Source: Acidianus hospitalis
GTDB lineage: Archaea > Thermoproteota > Thermoprotei_A > Sulfolobales > Sulfolobaceae
Assembly: GCA_003086435.1 (NCBI GenBank)
Contig: QEFD01000056.1
Coordinates: forward strand, 1-5,477
Length of the DNA stretch: 5,477 nt
Reading direction: 5' to 3'
The notes under the pieces were generated by a model that ran no database searches, was not told the DNA's origin, and saw only the letters and a list, made by a program, of their open reading frames with translations. Position numbers and translations under genes: made by a program. Positions 1 to 4,867 of the stretch are shown here, piece after piece. Position 1 is the stretch's first letter. Each line of letters begins with the position of its first letter.

Positions 1-583
1 CAGTGATTTTAAATGCGTCGGGTGTCGCCATTAAAGGTCCTTTCCTTGTTGCGAAAACTCCTGCAGGATATGCCGAAGAAATATGTAAACCAAAAACGTA
101 ATCTACCCCATCCATTACTCCTGCATCAATCATAGGCTTTGCTCCTCCTAAGCCTCCGTCCTCTTCAGCAGGTTGAAAAATGAACCTAACTTCCCCGGAT
201 AGCATATCAATGTTTTTAGCTAACAACATTGCCCCTCCCAAGAGCATTGCTACGTGAGTATCGTGACCACAGGCGTGCATAACTCCTTTAATCTTTGATT
301 TGAAAGGTAAATCGGTCATTTCTTCTACCGGTAATGCATCCATGTCAGCCCTTAACGCCACTACTTTTCCTGGTTTAGAAGTCTTTAATATTCCCAAAAC
401 TGCAGTAGGTAAACCTACTCCAACTTTAACTTCTATACCTAGGCTCTTTAGAGTTTCCGCTACTAACTTTGCTGTATTATATTCCTTGTAAGAAAGTTCC
501 GGATTCTCGTGTATCTTTCTCCTTATTTCAATTATCTTATCCTCTATCTCGAGTACGTCTTTCTTTAACTTTTCTATATCCAT
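1..583 (-). CDS. cpsA: CpsA-like M20 zinc carboxypeptidase / amidohydrolase, N-terminal half (cut by window edge)
   Basis: This is a metal-dependent peptidase of the M20 amidohydrolase family, expected to be cytoplasmic and to release C-terminal amino acids from peptides or to deacylate N-acyl amino acids. The 194 codons visible, read leftward, closely resemble Sulfolobus CpsA as I remember it, which is about 393 residues long. Visible motifs are RRKIHENPELSYKE (residues 21-34), the metal and catalytic region RADMDALP (78-85, with D80 and D82), HACGHDTH (103-110, with C105 and H107 as likely metal ligands), the QPAEEDGG segment with E140/E141 (137-144), and GLHI with H167 (165-168). The dimerisation domain and the last metal-binding histidine lie beyond the left edge. 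The start at 583 is an ATG that matches the family's usual N-terminus and has a TATA-like box centred 26 bases upstream, which suggests a leaderless message. It is transcribed divergently from the permease operon. The family call is firm; the exact substrate range is taken from CpsA and is less sure. Confidence 0.93.
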   Translation of the reverse strand, partial: MDIEKLKKDVLEIEDKIIEIRRKIHENPELSYKEYNTAKLVAETLKSLGIEVKVGVGLPTAVLGILKTSKPGKVVALRADMDALPVEEMTDLPFKSKIKGVMHACGHDTHVAMLLGGAMLLAKNIDMLSGEVRFIFQPAEEDGGLGGAKPMIDAGVMDGVDYVFGLHISSAYPAGVFATRKGPLMATPDAFKIT

Positions 584-605
584 ATAAGGAGTGTAAAACT
601 TTGGC

Positions 606-613
606 TAATAAAT
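606..613 (-). promoter_or_regulatory. TATA-like box of the cpsA-like gene
   Basis: On the minus strand the sequence reads AATTTATTAG around this point. It is centred about 26 bases before the ATG at 583. That spacing puts the transcription start at or next to the start codon, so the message would be leaderless, as is common for first genes in Sulfolobales. No Shine-Dalgarno stands before the ATG. Confidence 0.55.
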
Positions 614-711
614 TAGATTAAAGCATCAAGCGCATTTAATAGTGTATTGCATATTAAGGAATGAGTTATAAAGGCGTTACTACAAAATATTTTTTATTAT
701 TCTATATAAAC

Positions 712-730
712 TAATGTAAACTTTACATTA
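712..730. promoter_or_regulatory. Perfect 19-bp palindrome, candidate Lrp-type operator
   Basis: TAATGTAAA-C-TTTACATTA is a perfect inverted repeat with 9-base arms around one central base. It is centred 55 bases before the permease ATG and about 30 bases before that gene's TATA box, just upstream of the likely BRE. The inner 15 bases (714-728) match 12 of 15 positions of TTGYAWWWWWTRCAA, the consensus known for the Sulfolobus regulator Ss-LrpB; the mismatches are the two outer bases and the central C. A site upstream of BRE/TATA fits activation, or repression by a wrapped Lrp oligomer. It could also serve the divergent cpsA-like gene. The palindrome is seen directly; the identity of the regulator is inference. 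Confidence 0.6.
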
Positions 731-746
731 TAAATCATAGAAATTC

Positions 747-755
747 TTATATATT
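747..755 (+). promoter_or_regulatory. TATA box of the permease-aminotransferase operon
   Basis: TTATATATT is centred 25 bases before the ATG at 776, with a purine-rich AGAAA at 739-743 that could act as the BRE (TFB recognition element). The spacing predicts a leaderless transcript. Another TATA-like run (TATATAAA, 703-710) lies further upstream and would give an untranslated leader of roughly 40 bases; it is the less likely promoter. Confidence 0.65.
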
Positions 756-775
756 ATTTATTTCATTCTTATTCT

Positions 776-2242
776 ATGGCAGACAAAGTAGGCATAAATA
801 TTAAGGATAATCCAAATTTTAGAAAAGAAGCAGGAATTTTCTCATTAATTGCATTTTCTCTAGGTAATATAATAGGTTCTGGGATACTTATTTTGCCTGC
901 AGTAACTGCGTCATTAGCAGGGCCATTAAGTCCTTTTGTATGGTTAATTGGAGGAATTCTTTTACTACCAGTGGTTATAGTTTATTCTAAGCTAGCTAGG
1001 ATTTTTCCTTTTGTTGGAAGTAAAATAAGGTTTATTAATGTCACTCACGGAAAAGTTATGGCATCTAGTGTTGGTTGGCTTTATTTAATAGGCACACTCT
1101 TGACAATACCTATAGAAGCAGAGGCTACTGCAAATTACCTATCTTATGTATTCCCGTCCATAATGTATAGGGGTCATCCAACTATTATTGGATATTTTAT
1201 TGAAAGTATTATAGTAATTATAATATATTTGTTAGTATATCTAGGGATAAGAGGTTTATCAATTTCTGTAAATACGATAACTTACGCTAAACTAGGGATT
1301 TTGATTGTATATGTTCTAGCTGTAGGATATCTAGATTTTCATTTATCTAACTTTTCTATGAAATTTTCTCCATCTTTTTCCAATTTCCTTTACGCTATAG
1401 CATTAACAATGTTTGCCTACGGAGGTTTCAGAAGCGCTATGGTTTATGCTGGTGAATCTAAAAGCGATACTGGAAAAGCAATAATGATAGCATTCGTATT
1501 ATCTATGATAATATATACCTTAGTCCCACTTGTCTTTATAGCCTCACTTTCTACTTCTGTCCTTTCTTCTGGATGGAGTAGTTTAAGCAAAATGACTGCT
1601 CCCTTAGCTGAAAGTGCTATAATAGCTGGAGTTCCTGCATTAGGTGCTTTATTTATCTTAGACGGTGTAATATCTCCTTCTGGCGCTTCATTAATAGGCG
1701 CTGGAGATTTAATTAGGTATTCATATGCCTTAGCTAAGGCTGGAAGCTTTCCTAAAGTACTAGGAAAAGTAGATGTTAAAAGAGGTATACCTATATTACC
1801 AGTAATTTTATTCGGAGCATTCTCATTATTAACATTATTCATGTTATCTACCTTCGAAGAATCCATAGGTTATTTAGTAGCTACAAGGATTTTAGCTTAT
1901 TCTACTGGACCAGTAAGTCTTTTTATATTATCAGAGAAAAAATCCGATAAAGTATTATCATTTATTGCTTTTCTAGTTACAGGCTTAATATTCAGCTTTG
2001 TCGGATTCCCTAAGACATTATTTGGTACTCTAGTTATTCTCTTGGCAATATTAGCTATGATACCTTTTTCCAGGAATTATATTCCAGCATTATGGTATTT
2101 AGGCTTCAGTGGAATCGTTACATTAATAACATATTTTACTCTTCCAACACTATTTTACTTACCTATAATAATACTTGCGTCTACAGCATTCTTTTATTTA
2201 GCTACTAAAACGGCAAAAGGTGATGGAGAAAATGACTTATAA
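776..2242 (+). CDS. APC-superfamily amino acid permease
   Basis: This is a polytopic membrane protein of 488 residues that probably imports an amino acid or related amine by cation symport or exchange. The N-terminal GNIIGSGIL segment (residues 30-38) is the broken TM1 motif of the amino acid-polyamine-organocation superfamily. FAYGGFRSAMVYAGE (213-227) corresponds to TM6, and RYSYALAKAGSFPKVLGKVDVKRGIP (314-339) matches the conserved loop after TM8. I count about 14 hydrophobic segments, roughly at 20-40, 52-70, 95-115, 139-158, 168-187, 202-224, 235-257, 284-308, 338-358, 364-385, 393-410, 414-430, 437-454 and 458-476. TM6 has R219 where many relatives carry an acidic residue, and the following NP of the usual KNP motif is absent. 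The start is chosen for the TATA box 25 bases upstream. Its 3' end contains the ribosome binding site of the aminotransferase and overlaps it by 11 bases, so the two are an operon. The substrate cannot be read from the sequence. Confidence 0.9.
   Translation: MADKVGINIKDNPNFRKEAGIFSLIAFSLGNIIGSGILILPAVTASLAGPLSPFVWLIGGILLLPVVIVYSKLARIFPFVGSKIRFINVTHGKVMASSVGWLYLIGTLLTIPIEAEATANYLSYVFPSIMYRGHPTIIGYFIESIIVIIIYLLVYLGIRGLSISVNTITYAKLGILIVYVLAVGYLDFHLSNFSMKFSPSFSNFLYAIALTMFAYGGFRSAMVYAGESKSDTGKAIMIAFVLSMIIYTLVPLVFIASLSTSVLSSGWSSLSKMTAPLAESAIIAGVPALGALFILDGVISPSGASLIGAGDLIRYSYALAKAGSFPKVLGKVDVKRGIPILPVILFGAFSLLTLFMLSTFEESIGYLVATRILAYSTGPVSLFILSEKKSDKVLSFIAFLVTGLIFSFVGFPKTLFGTLVILLAILAMIPFSRNYIPALWYLGFSGIVTLITYFTLPTLFYLPIIILASTAFFYLATKTAKGDGENDL
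2218..2224 (+). promoter_or_regulatory. Shine-Dalgarno inside the permease gene that sets the aminotransferase start
   Basis: AGGTGAT is a seven-base match to the complement of the Sulfolobales 16S rRNA 3' end (…ATCACCTCAT, from general knowledge). It stands seven bases before the ATG at 2232. The in-frame GTG at 2220 and ATG at 2223 fall inside this site, so they are unlikely to be the start. Confidence 0.75.
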
Positions 2243-3272
2243 TTTAGCCGGAGGATTACCAGATCCTAGGATTTTTCCTAGAAATTTAAAAATTTCTGAG
2301 ATGAATTTTGAACAAGTAATTAGTTTTAACGAACTTGATAATGAGATATTAAAGATATTAAGATATAGGGGAATAAACGCTAAAAAAGAAGAAATACTTT
2401 TAACCACTGGAAGTGTTCAAGGGATTTTCATATTTGCTTATGCATTTATCAATAGTGGAGATAAAGTAGCAATAGAATATCCAACGTTTGCAGGAGCTAT
2501 AAGAGTTTTTAAATCTAGAGGTGCAAAATTTGTTAAAATTCCTGTAATACCTTATTACGATTTAAAAATAAAGGAGGAAAACGGGATTAAAGCTGCCTAT
2601 GTCATTCCTACCGGTCAAAATCCTACTGGAATTCATATGAGATTAGAAGATAAGAAGGAGCTTTTAGAATTAGCCGAGGAAAAGGACTTTATTATACTTG
2701 AGGACGACGCTTACGGACTTTTAAATCCAGAACAACCTACGTTAAAATCATTAGATAAAAACGGGAGAGTAGTTTATATAACAACTCTAAGTAAAGTTCT
2801 GTCCCCTGGAATCAGATTAGGGATAATGGTTGCTGATAAAGAAATTATGGAAATATTTAAATTAATAAAGCAAAATATAGATGGAGGTAATAGTAGTCCG
2901 TCTTTATCATTGGTATACAGCTCACTTAAGGATGGAAGCTTTTGGGATGGATTAAGTAAAGCTAAAATTATTTATAAAGAAAAGAAGGAAGTTATAGCAG
3001 AGGCTCTTAAAAGATATTTACCGCAAGCTGAATGGAACTATCCAGAGGGTGGACTATTTTATTTTATACGAACAAACGGTATAGATTCGGAAAAAATACT
3101 AGAAAAAGTGAAGGATAGAGTTATTTTCTCACCTGGAACTAAATTCTTCTTTGATGGATACGGTAAAGAGTACATTAGGCTAAGCTTTTCATATTCAAGA
3201 CCAGAAGAAATAAACGATGGAATTAAAAATATATCAGAAGCTATAGATAATAAGATAGTTAGTATTGAATAA
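2232..3272 (+). CDS. PLP-dependent class I/II aminotransferase, compact form
   Basis: This 346-residue cytoplasmic enzyme belongs to fold-type I pyridoxal-phosphate aminotransferases, nearest in motif style to the LysN/2-aminoadipate and aromatic aminotransferase group. It would move an amino group between an amino acid and a 2-oxo acid. Visible motifs are AGGLPDP (residues 6-12), TTGSVQG in the cofactor phosphate region (58-64), the NPTG signature (130-133), EDDAYG with D158 as the likely pyridine-nitrogen partner and Y161 (157-162), the Schiff-base lysine K188 in TLSKVLSPGIRLG (185-197), EGGLF (272-276), and the substrate-carboxylate arginine R316 in YIRLSFS (314-320). Relatives are usually about 390-410 residues. 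Here the Y-G-x-x-x-G segment that normally precedes the LREAI-like helix is missing. The ATG at 2232 is chosen because a strong Shine-Dalgarno stands seven bases upstream, giving an 11-base overlap with the permease. Shared transcription suggests its substrate is what the permease imports. The substrate is unknown. Confidence 0.88.
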   Translation: MTYNLAGGLPDPRIFPRNLKISEMNFEQVISFNELDNEILKILRYRGINAKKEEILLTTGSVQGIFIFAYAFINSGDKVAIEYPTFAGAIRVFKSRGAKFVKIPVIPYYDLKIKEENGIKAAYVIPTGQNPTGIHMRLEDKKELLELAEEKDFIILEDDAYGLLNPEQPTLKSLDKNGRVVYITTLSKVLSPGIRLGIMVADKEIMEIFKLIKQNIDGGNSSPSLSLVYSSLKDGSFWDGLSKAKIIYKEKKEVIAEALKRYLPQAEWNYPEGGLFYFIRTNGIDSEKILEKVKDRVIFSPGTKFFFDGYGKEYIRLSFSYSRPEEINDGIKNISEAIDNKIVSIE

Positions 3273-3282
3273 AATTTATTTT

Positions 3283-3314
3283 AAAGGACATAACGTTTAA
3301 ATTAGTCCTTTTTT
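3283..3314 (+). terminator. Hairpin and T-run after the aminotransferase gene
   Basis: AAAGGAC (3283-3289) pairs perfectly with GTCCTTT (3305-3311) across a 15-base loop, and six T residues run from 3309 to 3314. It begins ten bases after the aminotransferase stop codon. A T-run alone can end archaeal transcription, so this is a reasonable terminator of the permease-aminotransferase operon. The loop also contains the TATA box of the next gene, so the repeat may instead be an operator around that promoter. Confidence 0.45.
3296..3303 (+). promoter_or_regulatory. TATA box of the glutamine amidotransferase-like gene
   Basis: TTTAAATT is centred about 26 bases before the ATG at 3326. This predicts a leaderless transcript for the amidotransferase-like gene, so it is probably transcribed separately from the operon upstream despite the 53-base gap. 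Confidence 0.55.
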
Positions 3315-3325
3315 ATATAATTATA

Positions 3326-3949
3326 ATGAAAGCTTTAGCAATATATCATCATCCAGTTGAAAGGCTGGGAAATCTAAGAATTAAAGCTGATGAAAAGTTC
3401 GCTAGTGAAATAGAAGGTAACGAGGACTTTGATTTGCTGATTCTTATGGGCGGACCTATGGGCGTTTATGAGGCAGATAAATATCCTTTCATAAGGAAGG
3501 AGATAGAATTAGTAAGGAGAGCATATAGTGAAGGTAAAAAGATACTAGGAGTTTGCTTAGGTTCTCAAATAATTGCGGAAGCCTTGGGAGGAAAGGTTAT
3601 TAAAGGTTCTTATGGACAAGAGGTAGGAGTTCAAGAAGTTAGCCTAATTGACGAGTTTAAGGAATTGTTCGGCACTGAAAAAATTAAAGTATTTCAACTT
3701 CACGGCGATACTTTTTCTCTACCTAGGGGTTCTAGACTTCTAGCTTATAGTGAAAAATATTTCCAAGCATTTAGATTAGGTAAAGCTGTTGGAGTTCAAT
3801 TTCACGTAGAGATCGATTCTAGCATAGTTAAAGAGTGGGTTGAGACTTATAATTTAGATCCTTCGCTTATCGAGGAAGTTAAGAAAATAGAGCAAGAGCT
3901 AAAATTGTACTCTTCAAAGTTATTAGAATTCTTATTAGAGAAAATGTGA
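3326..3949 (+). CDS. Stand-alone class I glutamine amidotransferase-like protein
   Basis: This 207-residue protein is a single class I glutamine amidotransferase (GATase1) domain, related in style to the glutaminase part of GMP synthase but with no synthetase domain attached. The expected catalytic triad is present: C77 in the nucleophile elbow GVCLGSQ (75-81), and H160 and E162 in VQFHVE (157-162). LILMGGPMGVYE (38-49) forms the oxyanion-hole region. QLHGDTFSLPRGS (124-136) is a variant of the HGDTF segment that marks the uncharacterised GATase1 relatives annotated as GMP-synthase-like. The last 35 or so residues are a charged helical tail. It may hydrolyse glutamine or a gamma-glutamyl compound, or feed ammonia to a partner encoded elsewhere; neither can be decided here. 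The start at 3326 agrees with the TATA box 26 bases upstream. It lies just after the aminotransferase and converges with vapBC, with 40 bases between the stop codons. Confidence 0.85.
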   Translation: MKALAIYHHPVERLGNLRIKADEKFASEIEGNEDFDLLILMGGPMGVYEADKYPFIRKEIELVRRAYSEGKKILGVCLGSQIIAEALGGKVIKGSYGQEVGVQEVSLIDEFKELFGTEKIKVFQLHGDTFSLPRGSRLLAYSEKYFQAFRLGKAVGVQFHVEIDSSIVKEWVETYNLDPSLIEEVKKIEQELKLYSSKLLEFLLEKM

Positions 3950-3951
3950 TT

Positions 3952-3995
3952 AATTGAGCGTTAATTTGATAAGCCTAGATAAGTTTATCTCAATT
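3952..3995. terminator. Nested inverted repeats between converging genes, possible two-way terminator
   Basis: AATTGAG (3952-3958) pairs with CTCAATT (3989-3995). Inside that span AGATAA (3977-3982) and TTATCT (3985-3990) form a tight inverted repeat, and GATAAG occurs twice (3968-3973 and 3978-3983). The structure sits at the junction of the amidotransferase-like gene and vapC and reaches into the last codons of vapC. Its place suggests transcript ends for both strands. No strong T-run follows on either strand, so the call is weak. Confidence 0.3.
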
Positions 3996-4379
3996 TAACC
4001 AAAGTCTCTCTATTTCTTTAATTCGATCAAAATCCTTATCTTCACTTATAATTTTACTGATTGAGTTATTTAACATTATGGCGACGTGAAACGCGTCAGA
4101 GGGCTTTAGGTTATATTGTAGCATTAACTCTTTTGCCTTGTCATAATCTTCTTTTCTTATAGGAAGGATTAGAGAATTGGGTAAAACAACTTTATCTAGA
4201 AAACTTATTGTATCGTTAAAGTTAACATTATATTTCTTCTTTGAAACATAAATTACTTCATCTATAACTAATGGGTCTAAAGCTAATCGATCTTCTTGTA
4301 ATACTTTAATATAAAAATTTACTACTTCCTTGACACCCAAATTCAAGTATATGATAAAGTTTGCATCAAGAAAAATCAT
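3990..4379 (-). CDS. vapC: VapC-type PIN-domain toxin ribonuclease
   Basis: This 129-residue PIN-domain protein is the toxin of a VapBC pair, a magnesium-dependent ribonuclease held inactive by its antitoxin. The first acidic residue is D5 in MIFLDANFIIYL, the second is E41 in VIDEVIYV, the third is D95 in PSDAFHVA, and the fourth is D114 (or D116) in IISEDKDFD; all four positions needed for the metal site appear intact, so it should be active. The ATG at 4379 is chosen over the in-frame TTG at 4394 because PIN proteins start right at this strand and a TGAGGAGG sequence stands six bases before it, covering the TTG. It overlaps the end of vapB by 14 bases, which suggests translational coupling. 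The RNA target cannot be deduced. Confidence 0.9.
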   Translation of the reverse strand: MIFLDANFIIYLNLGVKEVVNFYIKVLQEDRLALDPLVIDEVIYVSKKKYNVNFNDTISFLDKVVLPNSLILPIRKEDYDKAKELMLQYNLKPSDAFHVAIMLNNSISKIISEDKDFDRIKEIERLWLN

Positions 4380-4635
4380 TGAATTCCTCCTCAAGGCTTG
4401 AATAAAGTAAGTCTCCTAATTTAGCGCTTTTTGCATAAGAGGATATTTTAGCATGATGTTCTTCCAGTCTTTTTAAGATCTCATTAATGTCAACCTTCCT
4501 TTCAGGTTCAAGGATAATTTTACCGTCATAGACGTTAAGAATAAGCTTGTCACCTTCTTTTATGCCTAGAAGATCTCTAATATCCTTAGGAATAATTATA
4601 TAACCTTTCTTTCCAACTTCCACCTTTAGAGTCAA
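4366..4635 (-). CDS. vapB: VapB antitoxin with AbrB-type DNA-binding domain
   Basis: This 89-residue protein is the antitoxin partner of the downstream PIN toxin: it should bind and inhibit VapC and, with it, repress its own promoter. Residues 1-47 form an AbrB/SpoVT/MazE swapped-hairpin domain, recognised by VEVGKKGYIIIPKDIRDLLGIKEGDKLIL (residues 5-33) and DGKIILEP (37-44). Residues 48-89 are a charged helical tail, probably the toxin-binding part, ending in the acidic LEEEFNDFS. The start is a TTG at 4635, which gives the usual N-terminus; a weak GTGA lies seven bases upstream of it. A GTG at 4623 would give a shorter but still possible product, and the start is not certain. It overlaps vapC by 14 bases in one operon. 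Confidence 0.87.
   Translation of the reverse strand: MTLKVEVGKKGYIIIPKDIRDLLGIKEGDKLILNVYDGKIILEPERKVDINEILKRLEEHHAKISSYAKSAKLGDLLYSSLEEEFNDFS
4386..4393 (-). promoter_or_regulatory. Shine-Dalgarno of vapC inside vapB
   Basis: On the minus strand TGAGGAGG precedes the vapC ATG at 4379 by six bases. It contains the TGAGG expected to pair with the archaeal 16S rRNA 3' end. It covers the alternative TTG start at 4394-4392 and so argues against that start. Confidence 0.65.
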
Positions 4636-4666
4636 GCTAGCTTCACTATAGCTAAACTAGCTAAAC
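4634..4666. promoter_or_regulatory. Clustered short palindromes, candidate VapBC autorepression operator
   Basis: Three self-complementary blocks lie between the vapB TATA box and its start: AAGCTAGCTT (4634-4643), TAGCTA (4649-4654) and TAGCTA (4658-4663). The last two belong to a nine-base tandem repeat AGCTAAACT/AGCTAAACC. AbrB-type antitoxins, alone or with VapC, commonly bind palindromes in their own promoter region, and this position would block transcription. The repeats are seen directly; the binding is inferred. Confidence 0.5.
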
Positions 4667-4670
4667 CAAT

Positions 4671-4677
4671 ATTTAAA
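4671..4677 (-). promoter_or_regulatory. TATA box of the vapBC operon
   Basis: On the minus strand ATATTTAAATATT gives a TATA-like element centred near 4674, about 39 bases before the TTG start. Transcription would then begin near 4648 and leave a leader of roughly 13 bases containing one of the palindromes. Confidence 0.5.
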
Positions 4678-4737
4678 TATTATAACAGCACCACGAATTT
4701 TTATCTAGTTCAATATGAGATTAGATTTTAAATTATA

Positions 4738-4760
4738 CCTAAACTTTACACTTATTTAGG
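4738..4760. repeat. Inverted repeat CCTAAA/TTTAGG in the vapB-MFS divergent region
   Basis: CCTAAA (4738-4743) and TTTAGG (4755-4760) form six-base arms around an 11-base loop. The block shares the 11-mer TAAACTTTACA (4740-4750) with the centre of the palindrome in front of the permease (717-727). It lies between the two divergent promoters of this region, 60-odd bases upstream of the vapBC TATA box and about 95 upstream of the MFS one. It may be a regulator site; chance is not excluded in such AT-rich DNA. Confidence 0.3.
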
Positions 4761-4811
4761 AAATATCCAACAATAAATCTTACCAAATAACTTCTCATAA
4801 AATTACTTTTT

Positions 4812-4827
4812 ATCTCTGTATAGAGAT
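4812..4827. promoter_or_regulatory. Near-perfect 16-bp palindrome upstream of the MFS transporter
   Basis: ATCTCTGTATAGAGAT is an inverted repeat with seven of eight pairs matching; only G4818/T4821 fail. It is centred about 48 bases before the MFS start codon and about 24 before its TATA box, a usual place for a dimeric activator or repressor. No known consensus is recognised. Confidence 0.4.
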
Positions 4828-4838
4828 TTAATAAAAGA

Positions 4839-4846
4839 TTTTTAAA
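4839..4846 (+). promoter_or_regulatory. TATA box of the MFS transporter gene
   Basis: TTTTTAAA is centred about 25 bases before the ATG at 4868, with an A-rich AAAAGA (4833-4838) just upstream as a possible BRE. This spacing predicts a leaderless transcript and supports the chosen start. Confidence 0.6.
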
Positions 4847-4867
4847 CCAGATTTTTATTTTTTAAGT

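Noticed and set aside
300..491. A 63-codon plus-strand open frame
   Set aside because: It lies antisense within the well-supported cpsA-like gene, has no family resemblance and no promoter or ribosome binding site; it is a coding shadow.
592..604. TGTAAAACTTTGG near the cpsA-like start as a third copy of the TGTAAACTTTACA motif
   Set aside because: It needs a one-base insertion and its right arm does not match, so it is no better than chance in AT-rich DNA.
661..714. A 17-codon open frame starting at the ATG at 661
   Set aside because: It is very short, lies in the divergent promoter region across regulatory elements, and has no Shine-Dalgarno or well-placed TATA box.
1444..1866. A 140-codon minus-strand open frame
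   Set aside because: It is antisense to the membrane segments of the permease, and its protein shows no recognisable motif; long antisense frames of this kind arise from the codon pattern of the real gene.
2220..2231. Earlier starts for the aminotransferase (GTG at 2220, ATG at 2223)
   Set aside because: Both fall inside the AGGTGAT Shine-Dalgarno that is ideally spaced for the ATG at 2232, and the family's N-terminus fits the later start.
3324..3360. GATGATGA-like box on the minus strand near 3344-3355 as the C box of a C/D guide RNA
   Set aside because: No D box (CTGA) stands at a suitable distance and the sequence is the coding start of the amidotransferase-like gene.
4380..4394. Earlier TTG start for vapC at 4394
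   Set aside because: The TTG overlaps the TGAGGAGG ribosome binding site of the ATG at 4379, and PIN domains normally begin at the MIFLDAN strand.
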